Positions 44,957 to 55,150 of a stretch of DNA of 64,000 nucleotides are shown piece by piece; position 1 is the first letter of the stretch; every line of letters begins with the position of its first letter. The notes beneath the pieces are model-generated. The model was given only the letters and a program-made list of their open reading frames with translations, had not been told where the DNA came from and did not search any database. The position numbers were made by a program, and so were the translations under genes. The DNA is from Litsea cubeba (taxonomy: Eukaryota; Streptophyta; Magnoliopsida; Laurales; Lauraceae): positions 97,360,024 to 97,424,023 of the forward strand of contig CM022945.1 of the NCBI GenBank assembly GCA_012931725.1, written 5' to 3'.

Positions 44957-46826
44957 TTTTTCAAGTTAAAAACTAGTCTTACATCTCATCATTCTAACAT
45001 AATACCTAATTAACTAAGAGTTTCGTACTTTAAAACCCTTCTTTTTAGTAAGAAATTCCTAGAAATTTAATAGAAACTAAAGTTACCAAAATGTGGCGTA
45101 CATAGGGAATGGCCTTTTAGCGCCTTAAGAAAAATAGGTTAGATAGGGTAGCTTGGGATGGCAGATTAACCAAGACAATTAGAACTTGCGGGCAAGTGAG
45201 CCCCATCTTAGATTAGACTTGTGCATGAATCTTGGACTTAAAAATCAGTTTTTTAAGCTAAGGAAACGGGCCAAAAGATGGCAAAATTTGGTGTGGACGA
45301 AAGAAAAAAAATACTGCCGACCTTATTAGTATAATATAATTCCCAAAAGATAAAAATAAAAAATATGAAAAAATGCTAAAGTATAATACCAACCAAAAAG
45401 AAAAAATATATAACAAATAATACTTATATTAGGGATGAAAAAATAAATAAATGGCTAATAGGTACCGGGCCTGAAACTTTTAAGTACCCTCAGATTTTGA
45501 GAATCTTGGACAGGATGAAATAGTTTAGATCATGCCAGGAAGCCAATACAAGAATCAAAGGAAACAATCACAAAGAGAGATACATGTTACCTCTAATTGC
45601 AATCATTAGTTACCAAAACTTTTAAAAGTGCAATGAAACAACTCTGATACTACTGTATGTAGATGAAGCTTGCATAAGCACTGGATTGAAAGTGATGTTC
45701 CATGATTAAAATTAGTATCAACATGCGTGTCAAATGAGAGTGAAAACAGAAGCATGGTTCAAAATATGTCTTTGTGACATCAACTCTGTTTGATTCATTC
45801 TGCATGATACGAGAGTAATAAATGAACACCTTGGTCATATATACAGGGATTAGAGAAGCATCAGAAACTAATTGCTCCTTGTTCTCTCATAGATCTTCCT
45901 CTCTTTCATAGAGGTGAGTGGGCGTGCAAGGGATAGAGCTGCACGTCCACTTCTTCCCCTGTTGTAAGTGTTTCTAGCATAGTAGTTTCCTAATAAGCAG
46001 CAGATGCAAAATTCCTACTTAAAAATATGGAAATATGAAAAATTGTTTTCTTGGAAACTATGTATCCCCAATTAGAAAAACTTCTGGAGGGAATGTAGTG
46101 AGAGAAGTCTCTTATTGGGTGTGTGTCATTTTCCAACATAGCATGTCAGGCCCAGCAAGTCCAACATGGTTTGGGTAGGGTCGGGTTTTCCCAACCCTAG
46201 TTTTACATATGATCTGTCAAAAGTATAAAATGCTCTGCTTAGAGTGAAATTTGGCCGTGACCTGGACATAGCAAGGCATGTTACATGAGAAGATTGTATC
46301 AAGTGAAGATTGAGCTTATATGCGTATATGTCAAATTTAGCTTCTTCTTTCACATTTTTAATGATGACATTGATTACAATTAACGCTAATAATGTGGTAG
46401 TTTGATGTTATCAAAATGATGATGATGATGATGCAGTAGTTTGATACTAATTTGATGGAGATGATATGCACAACTCATAAGGAATATAAGCTTTCAAAAA
46501 AAAAAAAAAAAATAGTGCCACATTATCGATTGTTTCTCATATTTACAGTATCAGTTACGCATATTGATTACGAAGTATAAAGAGTACAATGTTCACTGAA
46601 GTTACAAATGAGAGATGAAATATAAAGAGTACAATGTTCACTGAAGTCACAAATCTGAGAGAGAGAGAGAGAGAGAGCAATAAAGTTCAATGACGCCGCT
46701 AATACAAGAAAACACTAAAATTATAGTGTACACACTACACAATTCACTACTCTTGCCGAGAACACACTTTTCATTTAAAGGGAAACATGCCAAATGAAAT
46801 ACCTATCGCCCATCCTCTAATGTTGA
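44957..46826. other. Intergenic with simple repeats and a dispersed repeat
   Basis: 45129-45250 is related to 52413-52560 (both start AAAAATAGGTTAGATAGGGT and end near GTGCATGAATCTT). Simple repeats: GAT repeat near 46418-46435, A run at 46497-46512, and GA repeat at about 46656-46678. No gene recognised. Confidence 0.55.
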
Positions 46827-48000
46827 TCAGAAACTGTTCTCTAAACTATTCTGCTCACTAGCTTCACTGGTGCAATCTTGTGATGCTCCACCCAATAAGC
46901 TCTCAGCCTCCTCTAGATTGTTATTAACCCAACGATGGTATTGAGACCCTCTCAACCCTTGGAGCTCCACCGCTACTTCCTTCATTGTAGGCCTTTCTTC
47001 CCCTTTAAGTTTCAAGCATCTCTTGGCAAGCTGAGCAGTAGCTAGGAGTTGTGTTTGATGACCCTCATTTCGTACCTGGTCCTCTAGAACTTGAAGGAGG
47101 CGATTCTCTTTCATTGCAGAAATGAAATGCGTAACTAAAGATGTGCTGTCTGTTTGAGACCTACTGATACATACAGGCTTCTTTGCTGTTAAGAGCTCCA
47201 CAAGAACAACCCCAAAGCTGAACACATCACTCTTAGCTGTTAATTGACCTGTTTGGCGGTACTCAGGGTCCAAATATCCCAAAGTCCCTACTACCGATGT
47301 GGTTGTTTGCGTTTGACCAATAGGGACCAATCTCGAAACTCCGAAATCTGCTAATTTTGCAGTCAGATTATCATCTAAGAGTATGTTCATAGACTTAACA
47401 TCTCTGTGAAAGATTGTAATTGAAGCAGCAGAGTGCAAATAAGCTAGTGCTTCTGCAATTTCTGTAGCAATCCTTAGACGATTTTGCAAAGAGATCGATT
47501 GTATGTGACCAGTTTCATGGATGTGGGTATAAAGGTCCCCATTGGAGAAAAATTCATACACTGCCAAAGGGCCTTGGTCTTCTAAACAACATCCCAAGAG
47601 TTTCACCACATTTCTATGGTTGATCTGGGACAAAATATGAATCTCATTTATGAACTGCTCAATGCAACTTTTATTCACTATTTTATATTTCTTAATGGCA
47701 ACTGTTCTGTTATCTAGCAAAGTTCCTTTATATACTACACCAAAACCTCCCTGCCCAACTATCCTGCTCACACTGTAATTCTCAGTAGCTCTTTCAAGCT
47801 CTTGTGCAGTAAAGATCTTGAATGATTCAGCTCTAAGAGAAGAGACTATTTGTTGCAGAGAAAAACCACCATTTTGTTGAAAGAGTTTCTTGTCCTTGCG
47901 TTTAATCATCCCTCTTATTCTAGATGTGCAATATGTCCAAGCTGTACCAATGGAAAGAAACAAGAGACTTAAGCCAGTTATTGCATAAAGATTTATAATT
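46827..48000 (-). CDS. WAK-like receptor kinase: transmembrane and kinase exon
   Basis: The minus-strand frame starts with a hydrophobic helix (ITGLSLLFLSIGTAWTYC) and the stop-transfer KRKDKKLFQQNGG typical of wall-associated kinase-like proteins. A complete Ser/Thr kinase domain follows: GQGGFGVVYKG, AIKKYK (ATP Lys), HRNVVKLLGCC, FHRDVKSMNILLD (catalytic HRD), ADFGVSR (DFG), VVGTLGYLDPEYR, SDVFSFGVVLVELL and EERPTMKEVA. All key residues are present. The tail is Ser/Glu-rich. A TGA lies about two dozen codons above the kinase juxtamembrane, so any ectodomain must be joined by splicing. No GUB_WAK or EGF coding was recognised between 48000 and 49400. It is either a truncated gene or a kinase lacking the usual wall-binding ectodomain. 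An in-frame ATG exists at MIKRKDKKLF. Confidence 0.8.
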
Positions 48001-48362
48001 GTTCAAATTTATAGATACTTTAAGATGGACTATACAAATTCTCATTCGGGACCGTTTGTTTGGATGTAGGGTGTATTCAATTATTTGACTATCTAAAGTC
48101 TCCTGTTATAAATAAAGCAGGTATGAGCCTATTTTTTTATCCAAGAAATTCGGATCCAGATCCAAAATTTTCCAATCCTATATGCTTGGATTCAGATCCT
48201 TGTATATTGCGAACCAATTATGATCCATTTCTAAGATGATTACATCAACGTATTTTATAGATATATATATATATATATATATGAATTTACGAAGAAAAAA
48301 AAACCCTCATAGATAGGCACTAAACAAAGATAGAATAGGATGGAGGAGGGAATTGGAGGTGA

Positions 48363-48746
48363 ATTTGCTTACCCCTGGTACCCATGGTGGCATGGTGGCG
48401 CTCGAAGGCGGACGAACTGTGATTATGATCTGTTGCTGATAAATAGACCCAGAAGAAGAAACACAAAAAAGATGAATTCTTTTCAGAACCGAGAGAGAGA
48501 ATACAATAGATATCTTAAATTAATCAAACTAGGAACTGAAAAGGCAAGAAAACAACCTGTATGAAAAACTAACTAGAGTTTCAGAGGAAGAGGAAGAAAA
48601 GATCATTCTGTGTCCATCAAAAAATTTGATTTTTTTTTTCTTTTGGTTCCATCTTCTTCCTTTTTTTCATTACCTGGGCTTGAAGGTATGGTCGAGCTGG
48701 AACTGCTGCTAGACGAGTCAGACCGCGTTATCCACTGATTTCCCAT
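48363..48746 (-). CDS. Possible two small 5' exons upstream of the WAK-like kinase
   Basis: Minus strand: ATG at 48746 starts MGNQWITRSDSSSSSSSSTI, an open 73-bp exon ending CAG before a donor GTAATG (48673). A second candidate exon follows an AATCACAG acceptor near 48412 and ends before GTAAGC; in phase it would read VRPPSSATMPPWVPG. The match of phases is suggestive, but no splice acceptor in the correct phase joins this to the kinase frame. It could belong to a separate minus-strand gene, or be coincidence. Confidence 0.3.
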
Positions 48747-48893
48747 CTCTCTTATCTCTCTTTCTCTCCTTCTTTCCGTCTATCAAGCTGCAGAGGTTGA
48801 TTTAACCACTTTCTTGAAAGAATCTCTCTCTCTCTCATATAGGAAGTAGGAAGAAAGAGAAGGAAGATGCAGAAGAAAAAGATCGCTGAGAGG

Positions 48894-48987
48894 ACAGTAG
48901 CCAATGACGTCTTCGATTATTATTCAACTAGCAACAAAGTACAGTAGTCAATGACGTCTTCGATTATTATTCGACTAGCAACAAAGG
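48894..48987 (-). promoter_or_regulatory. Tandem 47-bp duplication with GACGTCA element
   Basis: Units 48894-48940 and 48941-48987 differ at about three positions. Each contains, on the minus strand, GAAGACGTCATTG, i.e. the palindrome GACGTC extended to the bZIP-type site GACGTCA. They lie about 150-240 bp above the candidate ATG at 48746, with a GAGAGAGA tract between (48822-48835, seen as CTCTCTCT on plus). This is consistent with a duplicated promoter element of a minus-strand gene. Confidence 0.45.
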
Positions 48988-49054
48988 CTCGTTCTGAGAA
49001 GCCCACGTATAAGCTCTGTTGTGTTATTATTATACATATTACAATGGAACGTGG

Positions 49055-49320
49055 GCCTATTTGAATGTATGGTGAGGTGAAACATCAAATTAAGAGATAA
49101 TAAAATATAAATATTATAATAATATTTTATTTTTAATTATTTGGTATATAATTTTTTTGACCTTTTTTTTATATTGAAAAAGTGGAGAAAGGAGGTTGCT
49201 TTTTTTACTTTTTTTTGAAAAATATGAAGAAATTTTAAAATTGTGTACTTTTGATATGACTCCTTGTCATTTTTTGTCTAAATTAATTTTACTTTACTTT
49301 AACTAGTTAATTGCAAAACA
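49055..49320. mobile_element. Diverged MITE, related to 60756-61058
   Basis: Shares ordered blocks with the better copy: GGTGAGGTGAAACATCAAAT, AATAAAATATAA, TATTTTATTTTTA, GTGGAGAAAG.A.GTTGCTTTTT, GTGTACTTTTGATAT and TTTACTTTACTT. The termini are eroded. Noncoding. Confidence 0.6.
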
Positions 49321-49429
49321 CGCCATGACTTATTTTCTCATGAACCCTTCATATTACTGTTTATTGAATAATTCCAATTTGTCCCACACCAGCTGACCTA
49401 GATATAAGAAATACTCGGGTATTCATCCC

Positions 49430-49720
49430 AAGATGATTGGTGATGATGTGAATAGGGATGTGGTTGGCACTTTTGGTAATACATGTTTTTATGGTCATAT
49501 CAATATGGACCGAGGAACCTTTAAGTCAAAAATCAACTTAACTGAAGCTTGTCACTTTTGGGTAATACGTATTTTTATGGTCGATATCAACCATCACCAC
49601 TTACATGTGAGGGTCGACATCGACCATAGCGTAAAACAACAACAAAAAAAAAAAAGAAAAGGAAAAGGAACAGGAAGGCCTTTTCTCTTTGCACGATTTT
49701 AGTGGGCCCTCTTCTATTTA
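49430..49720. repeat. Fragment with TCGATATC-type palindromes
   Basis: Contains ATGGTCGATATCAACCAT (49579-49596) and GGTCGACATCGACC (49612-49625), the motif seen in the TIR elements at 54.2-56.7 kb, followed by an A/G-rich tract. Probably a remnant of the same element family. The ORF 49433-49702 runs through this repeat. Confidence 0.45.
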
Positions 49721-50390
49721 GCGCCCTTCTATAATTTTTTTGCTCGTAAATCCCTCATATATTAAGTGTCCACGTAGCTTGAGTTATTGATATTAGAAGA
49801 TCTACGTACCTTGTCATATACCATTTCAAAGCCTCACTTGTTAATTTTAAAATTTTATTTTGAAGCTTTGTCATCCAATGATAGTAATGCATTCCACATC
49901 GTATTTTGGTTCAATATCTGATTTTAGATCCCCTTTTTTAGTTGAATTTGGATCCAAGATACAAGACATAGGCTTCACATTAGATCAGGATTTGAATCTA
50001 GATCTAATATGTGAAAATGATCTTGGTCTAGATCCACCAAGGTTCCACCTTGGCCCCAACCTGTTGCATCCCCAACTACTGAGCTCCTAGAAACTTAAAG
50101 AAATGTCTTCCTAATGGTAAAGATCCACATATGACCAACAAATGTTGTTTCCCTTTTGGTTGGAAATGATTGCTAGTCGTCTCCCTAATAAAGTAATAAT
50201 AGAAAAAGTCAAGGTCCCATCTATATTTCCATCTTATATCCTTTAGCTTCTCTCTTTTAGTGTTCTTTAGTTGTAACCATTTTACTAGAAATTATTAAGA
50301 ATTCAATAGAAAGCAAATGGACCTACGAGGCAAGTTTGCGTGGCATTCTTATCCTCCTCTAGAAATGCATTTTTATGCAGATTTGCAGAA
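49721..50390. other. Intergenic, no gene recognised
   Basis: AT-rich. A short open frame at 49860-50090 has no recognisable features. Confidence 0.4.
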
Positions 50391-50539
50391 AATTAAACTA
50401 CTTTCGTCATTTTTCTTCGAAAAAACTTTCCCCGCACCAAATGAAAGAAGAGGGAGTCCTTGGAAAAGTGCACCACTTTTCCTTTCCTCATTATGCAAAG
50501 TACCCTTGTTGTGGCGTAGAGAGAGAGAGAGATGATTAT

Positions 50540-51193
50540 AACCATCAAATATTGATAGTTAAGAGACAGCAATGCTCCAACATCCTTTGGCTGCTTGGAG
50601 TTTGTGACAAAACAGGTGACAAAAGATGCTGCGAGCTCTCGGAAGTTGTGTATTAACCTTGGCTTTAAATGAGAAAACCATTTCAATGCTAGATCTCCTA
50701 AGCTTGAGGGAAAGACTCTGCACATCAGCGATTCATTCTCAATCCAAAAGCACCATGGAATGCAGGAAATGTTGGAATGGTCGGCAGGATCAAAAGTACT
50801 ATCATAGATCCTCAGCTTGGGAGTTGAGAATCGTCGAGGTGGGTCTGCTTTCTCTATCTCCTTTGAAAAAGGAGATATGAAGTTCTTTGCATTTCCCAAA
50901 TATTTTGCTTGGAACATGGTTTCCTGACGGGGTCTCTGATTTGCTAACGCCCTCTCGATCAAGTCTTGTACGTCTTCCTCGCCAAGTGCCCGTGATGTTG
51001 TCTTTTTTCTTAGGAAAACAGTATTTTCTATGCCTCGTATTTGGATTTCAGACCTCTCCTCCCTCCGTGGTAGGGAGCTTGAAGTTCTGCTTCCTTCATC
51101 CCTCGCTCTATGCTTAGGTCTGGCTCGCCGAAATTTCGATTCAGAATGGTGACTTCTGAGCCCCCGCACATCTGTGCTTCCTCGACGCTCCAT
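50540..51193 (-). pseudogene. Ty3/gypsy gag fragment
   Basis: Minus-strand frame starting MERRGSTDVRGLRSHHSESK. A basic Arg/Ser-rich N-terminus precedes PFSKEIEKADPPRRFSTPKL, RIYDSTFDPADH, CRVFPSSLGDLALKWFSHLK, FRELAASFVTCFVTNSKQPK and DVGALLSL, the gag domain of a common plant gypsy family. After DVGALLSL, at about 50540, similarity ends at a GA repeat; the remaining ORF to 50393 is unrelated. Zinc knuckle and pol are missing. Confidence 0.75.
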
Positions 51194-51770
51194 TCTTCGG
51201 ATTTTATGAGCGGTTTCTAAACCTTTTCGAAGATTCTTCGCACTTGGAGGTCGTCACTGGGCCTCCTTTGCTACCTCCAATTCCAATAGCAAACAGTTGA
51301 GCTTTTTTTTTTTTTTGCTACTTCATTCCCTGTGTCAGATCCCAAACAGCTTCTTTACAAGACTATTCTAGGCGGACAAATATGTCCCGCGATGGAACTA
51401 GTGTCTGGTGTACATGACCCTGCTTCTAGTGGGGCCACTTTTGTAATTTATCAACAGATGGTGAATTTATAGCATGGCTTGGATCGGCGCGGTGCACTTC
51501 TGATTGGATCCGTTCTTTTTTACCTAGAACGGGATTAGTCCGATCACTGTCCGTGTATGGAACATATTCATCATCTGGCCTACAAGAGTGGTTGACCAAA
51601 GGATCCTTTCCCGGGCGTCTTCGTCGATCTTTGTCTTGCGTTGCCTCTATTTGAGACTAAGAGTGTCCAGCTTGGTGTTATGATCCGAAACCAAGCTCTT
51701 GATCCGCCATATCTATCAGCTAGAAAAAGAATCAGTAGGTGATTTTCTCAGTTTCCCATAGACAGCGCCA
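51194..51770 (-). mobile_element. 5' leader and primer-binding region of the truncated gypsy element
   Basis: Upstream of gag. At 51751-51770 the minus strand reads TGGCGCTGTCTATGGGAAAC, a primer-binding-type sequence directly following an LTR end ...TACTTACA. The TGGCGC opening resembles plant gypsy primer sites. Confidence 0.55.
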
Positions 51771-51772
51771 AT

Positions 51773-52200
51773 TGTAAGTACTAATTTTGATTAGTCAGCT
51801 GACGAGCTGACGAGCAGAGATCTCTCTGCTTCAGTTCCTGCTTGGATCACAAAGAAATCATCAAAAGAACTCGATTGATTAGTCCAACCGAGGACTCTCC
51901 GATGATAAAGTCAGAAATTCCTCCATTTTATCTTTCTAATTGTATTCTTTTTGTTTCAGATTTTACATACCATTGGTCTGGTTTTTCTCCCAGTTTTATA
52001 TCTCTTCCTCTTAATTCCTTCATCTTCTCCGCCCATGACCTTCTTCTTGATTATGCCCATTGTGTTTCTTCATTACATCTAATTCAAAATCTCCTTGAGC
52101 CACCATCATGCACTCGCTTTAATCCGTCATTTACTCCCTTCAATATGATTGCTTTTTGGAAATAACTAACTACTGTTTTTCCGTTTCTTTTGAATAACTA
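51773..52200 (-). repeat. Probable 5' LTR remnant of the truncated gypsy element
   Basis: Begins TGTAAGTACT on the plus strand (LTR 3' end on minus). The outer boundary is not identified; no second LTR copy lies in the window. AGCTGACGAGCTGACGAGC near 51799-51817 is a short internal repeat. Confidence 0.4.
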
Positions 52201-52463
52201 TTGTGCTTAAGCTGAGGTTCAGGCTCAGGTCAGGTTGACCTTGATCTGAATCCGACCCGAGGTCAATTTGAATTTCCCCCCACACATCTCATTATTTGTT
52301 TTGCAAACATATTTACCTAAATTAACTATAGAATATAACAACTTCCTAAAATCTCAACAAAAAAACTAAACTTGCTAACATGCTGTATGAACATAGTATT
52401 ATCCAGAATAAAAATAGGTTAGATAGGGTAAGCTCATGAGGGTAGATTTTTATTATCCACACC

Positions 52464-52494
<31 letters not shown>

Positions 52495-53524
52495 AAGAAA
52501 GAAAGATAACATGTGTGCCCCATCCCTTAATGGACATGTGCATGAATCTTAACTTAAAATCATGGGGTTACTAGGGACAACCAGATCAACTAGGGCTGAT
52601 CATGGCTCTGCTATTTCTGTTGTTCATATCCATTCAGGGATATCCCACGGGCCAGCCCGCCTGACCTACTATTGAGTTGGTTTGGTGTTTGGGCCATAAA
52701 AGGTTAGGTTGATCACATTAGAAAATACCCTTTTATGCGTACCGACTAAGGGCTTGGCCAATTGTTCATTTGCGTAAAATTCATAGGAATTCATGATTCA
52801 ATAAGCTCCATCAAAGAATTATGAAAGAGGTAAAGGGTGAACGTTAGGAGGTGATGGATGGCTGGGTACTCAATTCCCATTTTCCTTCAATTCAATTTTC
52901 ATTAAAGGGCAGATTATTTGATGGTTATTTTTGGATATTCACCTTTGATTATTCATTTTTAACCACTTGCAACAAAAGTACAATCTTATGTATTTAATTA
53001 CATAAAACAAACATAAATGAGCTTTTATAATCCTTCCATGGACAGTCTCCAAAGTCCAAACTGATGGTCAGAAAAGAAACACATCAATGGTCATCATGCA
53101 ATTGCTATGAAATAAAAATGGATGTTGTAACTTGGTAAGTCCACAAATTTATTTAACTGAACAGCTTCCTAATATTTCACTTAGCATGGTCAGATAAGAG
53201 TAAGTCGGCATTCTCCATCATTCTCTCCTCTTTATATCTTATCTCTGTTAGCCCATTGCAACTCACACCCCAGCCAAATGGCTCACCATCCATGACCTAT
53301 TGCCCTATGCAAACACAAACAATCCCTGCAATTTCTCTCAGACCCCATCTCATGGCTACCCACCTAGCTAAAAACACACGGCCAACTGAACCGAGCCCTG
53401 CATTTTTCACCCATTTCGCCCTACCTACCACTCTCACACACTTAACTTTCTCATCCTCCCCTCATGTTTTTCAGTTGTCTCTAAGTGGCAACATCGCACA
53501 CAATATGATTTTAGGTGGGTTTTT
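52201..53524. other. Intergenic with C-run and unsupported ORF
   Basis: 52462-52484 is a run of 23 C followed by 12 A. 52413-52560 is related to 45129-45250. An open frame at 53256-53642 follows a TTTATATC word, but its protein (MQLTPQPNGSPSMTYCPM) shows no domain and runs into the SINE-like sequence. Confidence 0.45.
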
Positions 53525-53700
53525 GGGGTTAAGCCAGATGGGTAGCTCGGTTGGCCTACGACCACAGTTTGTTCCCGAAAGTTCAGTGTTCAAACTAAGT
53601 TACCAAACTAGGGTCACAAGGGATTTATTCGGCTCTCCTTGAGCCCGCAAAGTTTAGTTTAGCCCAAAGGACCAGGAGAACCTCCATCATTAAAAAAAAA
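53525..53700 (+). mobile_element. tRNA-derived SINE-like element
   Basis: GGGTAGCTCGGTTGGCC (53538-53554) resembles a polymerase III A box and GTGTTCAAACTA (53587-53598) a B box, about 50 bp apart. The segment ends in an A run (53692-53700). Similar words flank it, GTGGGTTTTT on the left (about 53515) and GTGGTTTTTT on the right (53701), possibly a decayed target duplication. A functional tRNA fold is not evident. Confidence 0.5.
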
Positions 53701-53799
53701 GTGGTTTTTTACGATTTTATGCATTGAGGTTGACGACAACTCTGCTATAGTTTTATTATTTTTCTTTATAAATTTATTTAATCAGAGCTTAAGCTTAAT

Positions 53800-53935
53800 C
53801 TTGTAAAAATCCAAAAAAAATACCATTTTCTTTTTTCTCTTTTCTTCCTACATATGGGTTCAAGAACTCACACTTTCTCCCCCACACAGTCATGTCATAA
53901 CCAGCTGAGCTACATGTTGAGACCTAACCTAATGT
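53800..53935 (-). mobile_element. Second SINE-like fragment, opposite strand
   Basis: On the minus strand ATGTAGCTCAGCTGGTTA (about 53895-53912) is a good A-box-like sequence, with GAGTTCTTGAACCC following. An A-rich tail on the same strand is consistent. Weakly supported. Confidence 0.35.
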
Positions 53936-54234
53936 CACGCCAAAATCCAAGATCCTTAGAACCTTCAGATCTGAATGCATGACGGTCCCACTTAACCTAT
54001 ACAAGATCAAATCATGCAGCCGGAAAATTTATTCAATAACATCATAATAATCGGAGTTAATATGTCTAATTTATTCATCAATATTATTAAGTGGGAAAAT
54101 AAAAAATTAATATACTTAAACCTATGACAAACCATGGACCCAAACCAACTAACTAAATTAATATAGAGAAATTTACCTGGTAGAGCCCGGTACAGCCCTA
54201 GACGTGCTACGAGGACCCCGTTTCATGTTGGATA

Positions 54235-54980
54235 CGAGAGGGGTCCTCAAGGTCCGTTTTTTTTTTTTAGCGAATGGTCGATATCGGCCATTTTGCGGGA
54301 ACCCAAAAAGAAAATGAGTTTTTCAGGAGGAAGAAGATGGGAGGGGAGGATGAGGGAGAAGAGGACGAGACCATTTCGACGGTGATGATTGAGGAGAAAA
54401 GAGATGGGGAAGAGAACGGAATATTTGTGAATCTAATGTAAAAAACATTGGCGAAAATGGTCGAAACCCTTGTTGGTTTTTAGTGAAAGTGTTTTGTTTT
54501 TGATAAAAAAAAAAGGAAAAAAGGCAGCTGAAAGGATTTTTGAGATAGAGCCCGATAATTCAGGATGTATGTTCTTCTCTTAAATTTATATGTAGCAGCG
54601 GGTGGATGAGTGATGTTGGGAAGATGAGAGTGACCATGAGGGAGAGGTGTGAAAAGGTGCCTCGTTTCACTTGGATTGAGGTGCAGAACAAAGTTTATAT
54701 ATTTTTAGTTTGTGATTCAGTGCATCCTGTAAGGGAAAAAAATTATGCGTTCCTGGAGGAACTGGATCTTGAGATAAAAAATCTAGGGCGTGTGTCTGTA
54801 AATAAGACGTTTTTGCATGATGTGAAAGAGGAAGAGAATGAGCATATGCTCAGGTATTGCAGTGAAAAACTAGTTGTGCAACACCACCCTCCTCCTCCTC
54901 CTCCCCTCTTCTCCATCCTGAAAAATCCAATTTTTATTTGGATTCCCGCAGAATGGTCAATATCGACCACAAAACTGTCA
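54235..54980. mobile_element. TIR element carrying a PPR-DYW gene fragment
   Basis: The left end (54235-54335) reads GGTCCTCAAGGTCCG, a T run, GAATGGTCGATATCGGCCAT, GCGGGAACCCAAAAAGAAAA and GAGTTTTTCAGG. The complement of much of this recurs at 54895-54975 (CCTGAAAAATCCAATTTTTA, GGATTCCCGCAGAATGGTCA). These inverted subterminal repeats enclose a captured gene piece, as in Pack-type MULEs. The outermost ends and target duplication are not settled. Confidence 0.6.
54606..54885 (+). pseudogene. Captured fragment of a PPR protein (E/E+ region into DYW)
   Basis: Translation gives RVTMRERCEKVPRFTWIEVQ, then NKVYIFLVCDSVHP, AFLEELDLEIKNLG, FLHDVKEEENEHML and RYCSEKL. This is the end of the E+ region and the start of the DYW deaminase region of organellar RNA-editing PPR proteins. 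PPR repeats before it and the zinc-binding deaminase core after it are missing. The host frame runs on into the inverted-repeat DNA, so no functional product is expected. It lies between inverted repeats, pointing to transduplication. Confidence 0.7.
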
Positions 54981-55150
54981 TATTTAATTGTCGATATCAA
55001 CAACATAACTGAAACACAAGAAATACAGTCATTGTCAGTATCGACCACTTTTATGGTCGATATCGACAACATAACTGAAACACAAAAAATACAGTCATTG
55101 TCAGTATCGACTACTTTTATTGTCGATATCAACCACTTTAAAACAAAAGC
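54981..55150. repeat. 66-bp tandem repeat with TCGATATC palindromes
   Basis: TCGATATCAACAACATAACT starts near 54991, the related TCGATATCGACAACATAACT at 55057, and a partial unit TCGATATCAACCACTT at 55123: two and a part copies at 66-bp period. ORFs on both strands across this array (54606-55166 end, 54743-55303) are artefacts of the repeat. Confidence 0.7.

Noticed and set aside
53256..53642. 128-residue ORF after a TATA-like word
   Set aside because: No domain, runs into a SINE-like element, no splice or conservation evidence.
53525..53700. tRNA gene
   Set aside because: A- and B-box-like words are present, but no cloverleaf can be drawn; a SINE is the better reading.
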